From the NCBI GenBank assembly GCA_021604645.1, contig BQJJ01000003.1, forward strand, positions 302,551-366,550: a DNA stretch of 64,000 nucleotides, read 5' to 3'. Position 1 is the stretch's first letter. Each line of letters opens with the position of its first letter. A program made the position numbers and the translations under genes. Shown here one piece after another: positions 29,432 through 38,366 of the stretch. The notes below the pieces were generated by a model. It was not told the origin of the DNA and ran no database searches. It worked only from the letters and a program-made list of their open reading frames with translations. Source of the DNA: Methyloligella sp. GTDB lineage: Bacteria > Pseudomonadota > Alphaproteobacteria > Rhizobiales > HXMU1428-3.

Positions 29432-30654
29432 AGCACGTCTCCATCAATTAAGGCTGCGAGCCGATCTAGATTTATTGCGGCACCGATGGCTGGAATGTTT
29501 TTTGGAAGTCCAAGACTATGTAAGAGATGATCATAACGACCACCGCCAGCGATATGCCCTTCAGGGCCCATATTATGTTTTTCAATTTGGAAAACGAAAC
29601 CGGTGTAATATTCAAATTTGCGGCCGAACTCAGCTGTGAACTCTGCGTTACATAAATCGATGTCTGCGTTTGATAACAGCTCAATTCGTTTCTGATAACG
29701 ATCGAGCGCTTTTGTGAGATCGAGGCCGGCTGTTTCAGCCAGATCTTGTAACCGCGCCCCCACTGCTTTGGGCGGTGCTGAAATTTCTAGATATTTTTTT
29801 ATAATATCTATTTTTTCTGGCTCAAGTGGTTCTGACGTCAGGTCAGCTGCTTTTGCGATCAGTTGATTTGTGATTTCTTCTAATGTGCGCGCGCCGATTA
29901 GTGGAATGGCTTTGGCCGCTAAATATTCACCAACATGTTGTTCAGCTTCTTTTGGAGATTCATTGATGATTTTTTTCAATAAGCTGCGGAGCTCATTTTC
30001 ATATTCTAAGTTATGAGGCTCGCTTAATTGCGTTAAGATATTTTGAAAGTCTTCATGGCGCCAAAAATTTTCAGCAAGGCGTTTTCTCCAACGATCGGGC
30101 ATATCGATGGCATCGAGCAGTGCGAAGAACAGACCCAAATCCCCCATGCGGATGTTAAAGTCTGTTGTGCCAACTTCTTTTAAAGCCTCTAATGTGAGCT
30201 TTAGAACTTCGACTTCTGCTTTTTCTTTTTCTTCTTTACCAAAAATTTCAATGCCAGCCTGACGAAACTCTCTTGTGTTTCCGTGAGCCGGGACTGACTG
30301 ATCGCCCTCTTCTTCAGACGACGCTGGCTCTTCATATGGGTAGCGGAAGGTTGGTCCAGAATAGTAATAGCGGGCTTTTTCAGCAGATTGTTCTTCGCAG
30401 CGTTCAATATATACACGGGCTGCTGGTACTGTTAAATCTGGGCGCAGGCAAAGCTCATCGCCGTTGATGTCAGAAAAAACATACGTTCTTCCGCGAATGG
30501 CTTCACCAATTTGCTGAAGGTAGACATCTGCTGGTTGCATGATGGCCGGATCAATATGCTCAAATCCAGCTTTTTCAAATGTCTTTGAAACCTTGTCTTC
30601 AAGGGTTTTCATTGTGTTTAGATCTGGGATCGCGCTTGCTGACATATCGTTCAT
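29428..30654 (-). CDS. hisZ: ATP phosphoribosyltransferase regulatory subunit
   Basis: 408-residue paralogue of histidyl-tRNA synthetase that acts as the allosteric, histidine-sensing partner of short HisG. It retains a class II synthetase core (RPDLTVPAARVYIE; GRKFEYYTGFVFQIE; GGGRYDHLLHSLG) but no anticodon-binding domain. It lies 3 nt after hisS and overlaps hisG by 4 nt. The first ATG is used; a second, three codons later, is possible. Confidence 0.92.
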   Translation of the reverse strand: MNDMSASAIPDLNTMKTLEDKVSKTFEKAGFEHIDPAIMQPADVYLQQIGEAIRGRTYVFSDINGDELCLRPDLTVPAARVYIERCEEQSAEKARYYYSGPTFRYPYEEPASSEEEGDQSVPAHGNTREFRQAGIEIFGKEEKEKAEVEVLKLTLEALKEVGTTDFNIRMGDLGLFFALLDAIDMPDRWRKRLAENFWRHEDFQNILTQLSEPHNLEYENELRSLLKKIINESPKEAEQHVGEYLAAKAIPLIGARTLEEITNQLIAKAADLTSEPLEPEKIDIIKKYLEISAPPKAVGARLQDLAETAGLDLTKALDRYQKRIELLSNADIDLCNAEFTAEFGRKFEYYTGFVFQIEKHNMGPEGHIAGGGRYDHLLHSLGLPKNIPAIGAAINLDRLAALIDGDVL

Positions 30655-30657
30655 GGG

Positions 30658-32181
30658 TTAGCCCGCCTCATTATTTCCAAGAGCTTTTTCTCTGGCTTCA
30701 AGCATCTCTTTGACTGTTGCAACCAACTCATCATTGCCGACTGTCTTTTGGGCGACACGTGCTTCGCGCCATTCTTTATTATCTTCAATTTCTTTCGACA
30801 TCTCTGCACCAGCATCCATATCTTTAATCGTCACTTTGCCTTCAGATCTTTCATCTTCCCCCTGGATGACGACCAAGGAAGCAGCGCGTTTGTCAGCGTA
30901 TTTCAATTGCGCGCGCATACCAGACGTGCCCAAATATAGCTCTGACTTCACACCAGCGCCCCGTAAATTTTGCACCATGGCCTGGTAATCACCTTTGTTT
31001 TCCTGGTCCATGACCAAGACTACAACGGGGCTCATTAATTTTTCATGCTCGAGTTTGCCGAGTGCTTCTAGAGCAGCGTAGGCGCGTGAGACGCCGATGG
31101 AAAAGCCAGTTGCTGGCACTTTTGTGCCTTTAAATCTTGCGACGAGACCATCATAGCGGCCACCACCACCTAATGAGCCGAAGCGGACCAATTGGCCATC
31201 TTCGTTTTTATGCTCAAAGGTTAACTCTGCTTCCATCACAGGGCCGGTATAATAATCAAGGCCACGCACAATTGTTGGGTCAAAGCGCACACGGTCTGCT
31301 TTAAAACCACCGGCACTTAAAAGATCATCGATGTCTCTTAATTCTTTCAACCCTTCCTGGCCTATTTCACTGCTTGCCACCAAGCTTTCCAAATTACCAA
31401 GAACATCTGTGCGTTGATCTGAACTTGCTGCTAGGTACGCTAGAATTTGATCGATTTGTTTTGGCTCCAGCCCAGCGCCTTTTGTAAAGTCACCACTTTC
31501 ATCTTTCCGCCCTTCGCCCAGAAGCAACTGCACACCTTCTTGACCAAGACGTTCGAGCTTATCAATGGCTCGTAGAACTGTGAGGCGCTGCAGTTCATTT
31601 TCTTCAGCGCTTGGATTAATGCCCGCACTTTCAAGGACGCCGTCTAGAATTTTGCGATTGTTCATGGTGATTTGATAATCACCACGTTTTAGGCCTAAAT
31701 GCTCAAGGCTGTCAGCGCCTAACATGGCAAGTTCAGCATCGGCTGCAACACTATCTGCGCCTACGCTATCAGCATCAAACTGAGTGAATTGACGAAAACG
31801 GCCTGGGCCTGGTTTTTCATTGCGCCAAACTGAGCCAGTTTGATACCGGCGAAATGGCTTTGGCAAGCCATCATAATTTGCGGCTACAAATCTGGCTAGC
31901 GGTGCTGTTAAGTCGTATCTTAAGGAGACCCAATCACCGTCCTCATCTTCTTCAAATGAGAAGACACCCGCGTTTGGCCGGTCTTGATCTGGTAGGAATT
32001 TACCTAAGCAATCCGAATATTCAAATGCAGGTGTCTCTAGGGCCTCGAAACCATAGAGCTCATAGATCTCTTTGAGTTTGGCCAACATGTTATTCATCGC
32101 GCTGATTTCGTTTGCGCGTATGTCTCGCATGCCTTTGGGCAGGCGGGGCTTTGGTCGAAAGGTCTTTTGCTTCTTAGCCAT
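30658..32181 (-). CDS. hisS: Histidyl-tRNA synthetase
   Basis: Class II aminoacyl-tRNA synthetase, 507 residues, of the longer Hyphomicrobiales type. Motif 1 lies near FEALETPAFEYS. Motif 2 is RYQTGSVWRNEKPGPGRFRQF. The histidine-specific LDYYTGPVMEAEL and GGGGRYDGLVARF follow, and the C-terminal anticodon-binding domain starts near VVLVMDQENK. It heads a hisS-hisZ-hisG operon, joining tRNA charging and histidine synthesis, a standard arrangement in this group. The start and promoter region show no T-box-like leader. Confidence 0.96.
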   Translation of the reverse strand: MAKKQKTFRPKPRLPKGMRDIRANEISAMNNMLAKLKEIYELYGFEALETPAFEYSDCLGKFLPDQDRPNAGVFSFEEDEDGDWVSLRYDLTAPLARFVAANYDGLPKPFRRYQTGSVWRNEKPGPGRFRQFTQFDADSVGADSVAADAELAMLGADSLEHLGLKRGDYQITMNNRKILDGVLESAGINPSAEENELQRLTVLRAIDKLERLGQEGVQLLLGEGRKDESGDFTKGAGLEPKQIDQILAYLAASSDQRTDVLGNLESLVASSEIGQEGLKELRDIDDLLSAGGFKADRVRFDPTIVRGLDYYTGPVMEAELTFEHKNEDGQLVRFGSLGGGGRYDGLVARFKGTKVPATGFSIGVSRAYAALEALGKLEHEKLMSPVVVLVMDQENKGDYQAMVQNLRGAGVKSELYLGTSGMRAQLKYADKRAASLVVIQGEDERSEGKVTIKDMDAGAEMSKEIEDNKEWREARVAQKTVGNDELVATVKEMLEAREKALGNNEAG

Positions 32182-32315
32182 TTGAATATCTGATATATTT
32201 TTCTATAAAAAGGTTGCTCGCGGTTCTACCTGATCCGCTGCTTTGGGGCAAGTGTTAAGGGGGTGAAACGACCTAAATAACACGCGCTTTTTCCATTAAC
32301 TCACCTTAGAGTGGA

Positions 32316-33053
32316 TTAATCAGCCAAAATTTCAGCTACATGGCGAACTTCTAAGTTATGGCCTTCCTTAGCCAATTTGCCGCCAATATTCATTAAACAA
32401 CCCAAATCCACCCCAGTTAACACATCTATATTGGCATTTTTAATGTGATTTACCTTGGTTTCAACCATCGCATTTGAGATTTCATCAAATTTCACAGAGA
32501 ACAAACCTCCAAAACCGCAACATTCTTCATTGGCAGCTAATTCGATAATTTCTGCATCTTTGATTGTGTTTAAAAGCTGAAGAGGTGCTGTAAGTTTCAT
32601 CTCTCTGCGAGCTGAACAACTTTCATGGTAAGCGATTTTACCTTTAAATTCTGTGTTGACCTGTTTTAGATCTTTTTGATGGTAAAGGAAATCCGTGAGT
32701 TCGTAAGTGCGTGCACTTAAGCTTAGGGCCTTTTCATGCCACTTATCAGAAGTATCTGATGGATCTTCAAACAGCGTTTTCACATGATGTTTTAGCATCC
32801 CAGCGCAAGATGCTGAAGGGACAACTACGGCTTCGCAATTTTGAAACGCCTCTATCGTTACTTTGGCAATCTCTTTTGCCTCATTTTTGCAGCCAGAATT
32901 GTAAGCTGGCTGTCCACAACAGGTCTGTTTAGGGATAGTAACTTTGCAGCCTGATTGCTCTAGCAGTTTCACAGCTGCAAAACCAACCTCTGGCCGTGTC
33001 AAATCTACTAAACAGCTGACGAAAAGTCCGATATTACTAGATGATTTATTCAT
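32316..33053 (-). CDS. LutA/YkgE-type Fe-S oxidoreductase subunit
   Basis: 245-residue protein with two CCG domains: CCGQPAYNSGC near residue 44 and ECCGFGGLFSVKF near residue 180. This is the fold of LutA, the heterodisulfide-reductase-like subunit of the LutABC lactate utilisation complex. No lutB or lutC is adjacent, so assignment to lactate oxidation is uncertain. A 7-bp hairpin (AGGGTCT / AGACCCT, 33071-33091) lies in its leader. It sits 134 bp upstream of hisS on the same strand. The GlcF protein further on shares the CCG domain type. Confidence 0.8.
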   Translation of the reverse strand: MNKSSSNIGLFVSCLVDLTRPEVGFAAVKLLEQSGCKVTIPKQTCCGQPAYNSGCKNEAKEIAKVTIEAFQNCEAVVVPSASCAGMLKHHVKTLFEDPSDTSDKWHEKALSLSARTYELTDFLYHQKDLKQVNTEFKGKIAYHESCSARREMKLTAPLQLLNTIKDAEIIELAANEECCGFGGLFSVKFDEISNAMVETKVNHIKNANIDVLTGVDLGCLMNIGGKLAKEGHNLEVRHVAEILAD

Positions 33054-33213
33054 TATTTCTCGTTAAAACTAGGGTCTAGGGTCAAGACCCTGTTGTAATT
33101 TATAAAAAATCATTAATTCGTTGTATCGTAAACTTAATTTTTAGAACTATAATTAAGTCTCAAACGTCTTGGATGTTTCTTCATAGAACCAATCCGAATA
33201 CAGGATATGTTAA

Positions 33214-34536
33214 ATGGATAATCAAGAAAGTGCAAAGATGCACTCAACTCCCCAAAATCAACAATTTGAGGCTTTTGAAAGCCGTGCTGAAATATTGGGC
33301 GAACTCCATGCGCGACCATTTGAGAAAGTGACTGTTCCGCGCCGCGTTTTCTTAATGGCATTTTTGACCACGAAAGATGATGCGCAAATTGATAGAGAAA
33401 ACATCAAGCAACTGGCACTCACACACGGTATGGCACCGCCTGCTGAGACAGCTAACTTTCATAGTTTGACCATTGGTAAGTGGAACTTTCGCTGGGAACA
33501 GCACAATGAATTTACAAGCTATCGCTGGGATATTGAAGATAGTGAAGGGGATGATTTTAGGGGAGATGATGGCGCGCGGCTTTTGTCTGAACTTGATTTT
33601 AATCCGCCAGGGAAATTGATTGTTGCCACTCAACTGAAGGTGACGAAAGACATTCATCCTGTCAGTGACTATGAAGAAATCTTCAATCCCAATAGCCTTT
33701 GCATGATTAATACTGACCGGGGCAAGAGCCGGGTCATAACTGACTTCCAGGTTGATACGATGGGCTTTACCAGATTTATAATTGAAGATCATGGTATGAG
33801 CCAATTTCGCGCCGGTGCACTTGTTCAACGGGTTTTAGAAGTTGAAACTTACCGAACGCTTGCCCTCCTTGGTTTACCAATTGCCAAAAAAGCGCTGCCT
33901 GTTGTGAACGCAACACAAGATGGCCTTGCCCAATTAACAGCAGAAATTGCTGCAGCTGAATCCATTGAAGATAATCATAAACTCCTGCATAAACTTACCG
34001 ATTTAGCGGCAAAATTAGAAGCACAAGCGGCGGCAACATCTTTTCGTTTTGGTGCATCAGTTGCCTATAATGATATTATCATGTCTCGTTTGCAGGCTAT
34101 GCATGAAGCGCCGGTTGATGGGGCGCGTCGGTTTTCAAGTTTTTTTCGCAGGCGACTTTCTCCTGCGATTTCAACATGTTCTATGGTGGAACAAAGGCAG
34201 ACTGCTCTGTCTCGTAAATTAATGCGAACGGCTGAGCTGTTGCGCACACGGATTCAATTTGAGCTTGAGCAGCAAAACCGGGACTTGCTCACATCTATGA
34301 ACAAGCGAGCTCGCTTGCAGCTACGGTTACAACAAACTGTTGAAGGACTTTCAGTCGCGGCGGTGAGTTATTATATCGTGGGGCTCATTAAATATATGAC
34401 AGAGGGTCTTTATAAATCAGGCCTGACATTTGGCATCAGCCCGACATTGCTCACTGCGGTTTCTGTTCCGTTTGTTATCTTTGCTATGTGGATGGTGACA
34501 CGGCAAATTCATAAAAAATTTGCAGAGCATGATTAA
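33214..34536 (+). CDS. DUF3422 family membrane-anchored protein
   Basis: 440-residue protein of the DUF3422 family. The hallmark ELHARPFEKV lies near residues 29-38. There are long helical stretches near 220-280 and 320-375, then two C-terminal hydrophobic segments (VAAVSYYIVGLIKYMTEG; LLTAVSVPFVIFAMWMV), predicting a soluble body anchored at its C terminus. Function unknown. AGGA lies 8 nt before the ATG. It is monocistronic, with a strong terminator shared with the convergent cytochrome gene. Confidence 0.85.
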   Translation: MDNQESAKMHSTPQNQQFEAFESRAEILGELHARPFEKVTVPRRVFLMAFLTTKDDAQIDRENIKQLALTHGMAPPAETANFHSLTIGKWNFRWEQHNEFTSYRWDIEDSEGDDFRGDDGARLLSELDFNPPGKLIVATQLKVTKDIHPVSDYEEIFNPNSLCMINTDRGKSRVITDFQVDTMGFTRFIIEDHGMSQFRAGALVQRVLEVETYRTLALLGLPIAKKALPVVNATQDGLAQLTAEIAAAESIEDNHKLLHKLTDLAAKLEAQAAATSFRFGASVAYNDIIMSRLQAMHEAPVDGARRFSSFFRRRLSPAISTCSMVEQRQTALSRKLMRTAELLRTRIQFELEQQNRDLLTSMNKRARLQLRLQQTVEGLSVAAVSYYIVGLIKYMTEGLYKSGLTFGISPTLLTAVSVPFVIFAMWMVTRQIHKKFAEHD

Positions 34537-34565
34537 AAAAAGAGGAGCCTTAAGGCTCCTCTTTT
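34537..34565. terminator. Bidirectional terminator
   Basis: A perfect 12-bp stem (AAAAGAGGAGCC and complement) with a TTAA loop, with A and T tracts on either side. It serves the convergent DUF3422 and cytochrome c genes. Confidence 0.92.
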
Positions 34566-34588
34566 GAATTCATATTAAAGAAAAAAGC

Positions 34589-35026
34589 TTATTTTGCTTC
34601 TTCTTTTGGCGCTTCTTCTTTAGCTGATGCTAGTGATTTGAAGTAAGCAATGATTGCATTGCGATCTTTTTCTTTACGTAGACCACCAAATGCCATTTTT
34701 GTGCCTTTTAAGAACTTTCTTGGCTTTTCTAGGAAAGCTGCAAGATTTGCCTCATCCCATACCAGGCCTTCAGCTGCTTTTGCTTTCACAGCATCTGAGT
34801 ATGAATAACCTTCTGCAGCACCAGCTTTACGACCAACGATATTTAGAAGGTGAGGTCCAGCTTTGTTTTTAGCTTCGTCAACTACGTGGCATGCCTTACA
34901 CTTTTTAAAGACTTTTGAGCCCTTTTTAATTAGCTTAGCTTCATCTGCGTGAGCTGTAGTTGAAATTGTTCCTGAAACTGAAATCGCTAAAATTGCGGCG
35001 CCGAGGATGGCGGTAAATTTGCTCAT
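34589..35026 (-). CDS. Class I cytochrome c (cytochrome c2/c550 type)
   Basis: 145-residue exported cytochrome. A signal peptide spans 1-27 (ends TTAHA). The haem site is CKACH with Cys43, Cys46 and axial His47; the axial Met is in GTKMAFGGLR. The tail is a Lys/Glu/Ala-rich low-complexity segment (AKEEAPKEEAK). It probably carries electrons in the periplasm between the bc1 complex and a terminal oxidase, inferred from family only. The 640 bp between this gene and the divergent glcD (35027-35668) contain a fragment resembling repeat module D (CTCCTTCGTTTATTTACT near 35321) and otherwise nothing I can assign. Confidence 0.88.
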   Translation of the reverse strand: MSKFTAILGAAILAISVSGTISTTAHADEAKLIKKGSKVFKKCKACHVVDEAKNKAGPHLLNIVGRKAGAAEGYSYSDAVKAKAAEGLVWDEANLAAFLEKPRKFLKGTKMAFGGLRKEKDRNAIIAYFKSLASAKEEAPKEEAK

Positions 35027-35668
35027 GTTTTTTCCCTTACTATAAATTATCCCTCTAAATTATGCTTATAAAATAGAGTGCAGCTTATTGGTTGCTTATT
35101 TTTATCCCTTTTATTCTATTGTCTGAAGAGGATAAAAATAAGGTGCCGAAGTTATAACTTCCCTTATCTTTGTTTATTTACACTGCTCATGTTCACAATT
35201 AAAGAAGAAAATATGGCATGATTTTGGATAAAATTAAAAATCGCTAACTGGATCACACCATTCGTTTTTTACATCTATGGCTTCATTTACTCTTTACAGG
35301 ACCTAATTCATTTAAATTCTCCTTCGTTTATTTACTCAAATGACACCACATGCCAACACCCTCATACTCTTCGAACAAAACTTACTAATTCACTAAATAT
35401 TACAACCACTTAACTGAACGCAAACTTCTTTCTTCAAACTCGCTTATATTCTCTCTTTTGCATATACCTGCATGCCTTAGTATGCGACAGAATATTCGTT
35501 AGTATTTGCTTGTATTGTTTGCACCCCCACCTATTAACCTTTATTATTTTTGAAATGGGGAAAGTCTTTAAGCATTCATGATGGTTACAGCTGGTGACTT
35601 TATGTCACACGTAAACTATCGCTTTAATTTCTTATGCTTCCTCATCTTGAGTGAATAGAAGGTCCTTG

Positions 35669-37141
35669 ATGGGTATATTTAGTAAATTACAGGAAAAGAT
35701 TAAGTCGGCCATCCCACGATCTGTGATCCGGGATCTATCTGAAGTTTTAAAATCTGAACAAATTGTTTTGGATCAGGCTGGTTTGCAGGCGTTTGAAACA
35801 GACGCTCTTACGGCTATTCAAGTGCTTCCCTTTGTGGTTGTCATGCCTGAAAGCACTGATGATGTTGCCGCTATTGCTAAAATTTCTCATAAATATGATG
35901 TCCCCATGGTTCCGCGCGGTGCTGGAACGTCTCTTGCGGGTGGTGCCATTCCTTTATCAAACGCGATTGTTGTTTGTCTTTCTCGTATGAACAAAATTCT
36001 TGATATTGACTTGATGAACCGCTCTGCCAAAGTTCAGGCTGGTGTAACGAACCTTGCTATTAGCGCCGCTGTTGACCGTGATGGTTTTTTCTATGCACCT
36101 GACCCATCCAGCCAGCTTTCTTGTACAATTGCCGGCAATATTGCCATGAATTCTGGTGGTGCGCATTGTCTGAAATATGGCGTGACGACCCACAATATTC
36201 TTGGGGTTAAACTGGTGACCGCCGAGGGAAAAATTCTTGAATTTGGCGGCTCGTTCCTTGACCCGGCTGGTTATGATTTCCTGAGTTTGATTGTTGGCTC
36301 TGAAGGTGGACTTGGCATTGTCACCGAAGCAACTGTGATGCTCCGCGCTAAACCTGAGGGTGCTCGTCCTCTACTGCTGGGATTTGAGAGCCATGAGCAA
36401 GCGGGTGATTGTGTGGCTGCCATCATCGGGAAAGGTTATTTACCTGTTGCGATTGAATTTATGGATAAGCCTGCCATCAAAGCTTGTGAAGAGCATGCCC
36501 GCGCTGGCTACCCCCTTGATGTTGAAGCTCTTTTAATTATCGAATTTGAAGGGGCTGATGAGGAAATTGATGCGTCTTTTCAGCAAATTTTACGAATTGC
36601 CAGTGAATTTAAACCGGTTCACAAGCGAATAGCAGGCACCGCCGAAGAAGCCGAAGCCATTTGGCTTGGACGGAAATCTGCTTTTGGCGCGATTGGACGT
36701 ATTTCAGAATATTTATGCATGGATGGGGTTATTCCTTTATCAAAACTGTCGCATGTTCTTTCTAAAATTACGGAAATTTGCAACTCTTATAAATTCCAGG
36801 TTTCTAATATTTTTCATGCTGGTGACGGCAACCTGCATCCTCTTATTCTTTATGATGCCAATCGTACGGGAGAATTTCAAAGAGTTGAGAAATGTGGTGC
36901 CGAAATTTTGGAGCTTTGCGTTATGGCTGGTGGTTGTATCACCGGTGAACATGGTGTTGGGCTTGAAAAGAGAGACTTGATGAGTTTGCAGTTTTCTGAA
37001 ACCGATTTGATCAACCAGATGCGTGTTAAATTATTATTTGACCCTAACTGGGTGCTCAATCCTGATAAAGTTTTCCCCCTAGAACTTGCCGAGACCTTTC
37101 GCCGTGATGAGAGCTCATCATCTGATGGGGAGACTGCTTAA
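35669..37141 (+). CDS. glcD: Glycolate oxidase subunit GlcD (FAD-linked)
   Basis: 490-residue FAD-linked oxidase of the PCMH/FAD-oxidase C family. The FAD-binding region includes VPRGAGTSLAGGAIP, CTIAGNIAMNSGGAHCLKYG and GSEGGLGIVTEA. The C terminus has HAGDGNLHP and GGCITGEHGVG. It oxidises glycolate (possibly D-lactate) to the 2-oxo acid with GlcE and GlcF. The ATG at 35669 is preferred because AGAAGG lies 6 nt upstream; an in-frame codon six earlier lacks this. First gene of glcDEF. Confidence 0.95.
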   Translation: MGIFSKLQEKIKSAIPRSVIRDLSEVLKSEQIVLDQAGLQAFETDALTAIQVLPFVVVMPESTDDVAAIAKISHKYDVPMVPRGAGTSLAGGAIPLSNAIVVCLSRMNKILDIDLMNRSAKVQAGVTNLAISAAVDRDGFFYAPDPSSQLSCTIAGNIAMNSGGAHCLKYGVTTHNILGVKLVTAEGKILEFGGSFLDPAGYDFLSLIVGSEGGLGIVTEATVMLRAKPEGARPLLLGFESHEQAGDCVAAIIGKGYLPVAIEFMDKPAIKACEEHARAGYPLDVEALLIIEFEGADEEIDASFQQILRIASEFKPVHKRIAGTAEEAEAIWLGRKSAFGAIGRISEYLCMDGVIPLSKLSHVLSKITEICNSYKFQVSNIFHAGDGNLHPLILYDANRTGEFQRVEKCGAEILELCVMAGGCITGEHGVGLEKRDLMSLQFSETDLINQMRVKLLFDPNWVLNPDKVFPLELAETFRRDESSSSDGETA

Positions 37142-37142
37142 C

Positions 37143-38363
37143 ATGCAAGACATGCTGACCCCCCTTGTTGACCGGGATTTGAAAGATATGATCCTTGATG
37201 CCAAGGACAAGGGAACTTCTCTTGAGATTTTAGGTCACGGAACAAAACGAATGATTGGGCGATATTCTGAAAAGAATGCCCCTCTTACAATGCGCCGTTT
37301 TAGTGAAGTCACTCTTTATGAGCCAAGTGAATTGGTACTTTCAGCCAGGGCTGGTACACCAATTGCTGAAGTTGAACGAGAACTTAAGGGCTATGGTCAA
37401 CATCTGCCTTTTGAGTATCTCGACTTTTCAAAACTTTTTGAAACAGAGCCAGGCTATGGCACCATAGGGGCTTTGTTTGCCACCAATTTTTCCGGCTCGC
37501 GCCGTCTGTTAAAGGGCAGTGCAAGAGACCACCTTATTGGAGTTAAAGCCATTAATGGCCGCGGTGAAAGTTTTTCATCTGGTGGCCGTGTAATGAAGAA
37601 TGTTGCGGGCTATGATCTCACTAAATTAATGGCTAACAGTTGGGGCACTTTAGCGGTGATGACTGAAGTTACGATTAAGCTGTTGCCAACACCGCCTTCT
37701 GAATGCACGTTGTTTCTCTATGGCCTTGAAGAGGATATTGCGCTTGAAGCCTTACGCTCAGCTATTGCAACACCATTTGAAGTTTCTGGAGCTGTACACT
37801 TAAATAGAAACCATGCTTTTCCTTGTCTTGAAGGTGTAACTTATGTTCAGGATAAAGCGGTGACTGCCATTCGGCTTGAAAACACACCGAAATCACTTGC
37901 CTATCGAAGCGAAAAAATTAGAGAGCTTCTTTCAGCTTTTGGTGAACTTTTCTACATTGATGAACCTGAAAGCAAGTTATTTTGGCAGAACATGCGCCAA
38001 CTTGCTTTTCTTGTTAACCGAGAAGATGCTATCTGGCGCGTATCGACGTCTCCTCATCGGGCGTTTCAATCTGCGCGTCAAATTAAGAAACTCGTTGATA
38101 GCCAAATTTCATATGATTGGGGCGGCGGTTTGTTATGGATTTCAACCCGCGGCGTTGCTGATATGGGAAGCAGTGACATTCGTAGAATTATCGCACAAGC
38201 AGGCGGTCATGCCACTTTGATTTACCCTGGTGAAGATGCCAATCAACCAGTTAGTCCATTTCACCCTCTTGACCCAGCGCATATGCAACTGACCAAGGGC
38301 TTGAAGACGATGTTTGATCCAGCTGGTGTGCTTAACCCAGGCCGCATGTATGACGGGGTTTAA
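37143..38363 (+). CDS. glcE: Glycolate oxidase subunit GlcE
   Basis: 406-residue FAD-binding subunit, a shortened relative of GlcD. The conserved region includes GYGTIGALFATNFSGSRRLLKGSARDHLIG and GRVMKNVAGYDLTKLMANSWG. The C terminus is typical (FDPAGVLNPGRMY). The ATG at 37143 lies one nucleotide after the glcD stop, with GGGAG upstream, so translation is coupled; longer in-frame starts inside glcD are rejected. Three nucleotides separate it from glcF. Confidence 0.93.
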   Translation: MQDMLTPLVDRDLKDMILDAKDKGTSLEILGHGTKRMIGRYSEKNAPLTMRRFSEVTLYEPSELVLSARAGTPIAEVERELKGYGQHLPFEYLDFSKLFETEPGYGTIGALFATNFSGSRRLLKGSARDHLIGVKAINGRGESFSSGGRVMKNVAGYDLTKLMANSWGTLAVMTEVTIKLLPTPPSECTLFLYGLEEDIALEALRSAIATPFEVSGAVHLNRNHAFPCLEGVTYVQDKAVTAIRLENTPKSLAYRSEKIRELLSAFGELFYIDEPESKLFWQNMRQLAFLVNREDAIWRVSTSPHRAFQSARQIKKLVDSQISYDWGGGLLWISTRGVADMGSSDIRRIIAQAGGHATLIYPGEDANQPVSPFHPLDPAHMQLTKGLKTMFDPAGVLNPGRMYDGV

Positions 38364-38366
38364 TTA

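Noticed and set aside
28724-32181. Missing regulatory domain in HisG as a truncation
   Set aside because: The short HisG form is normal when HisZ is present, and hisZ is directly upstream.
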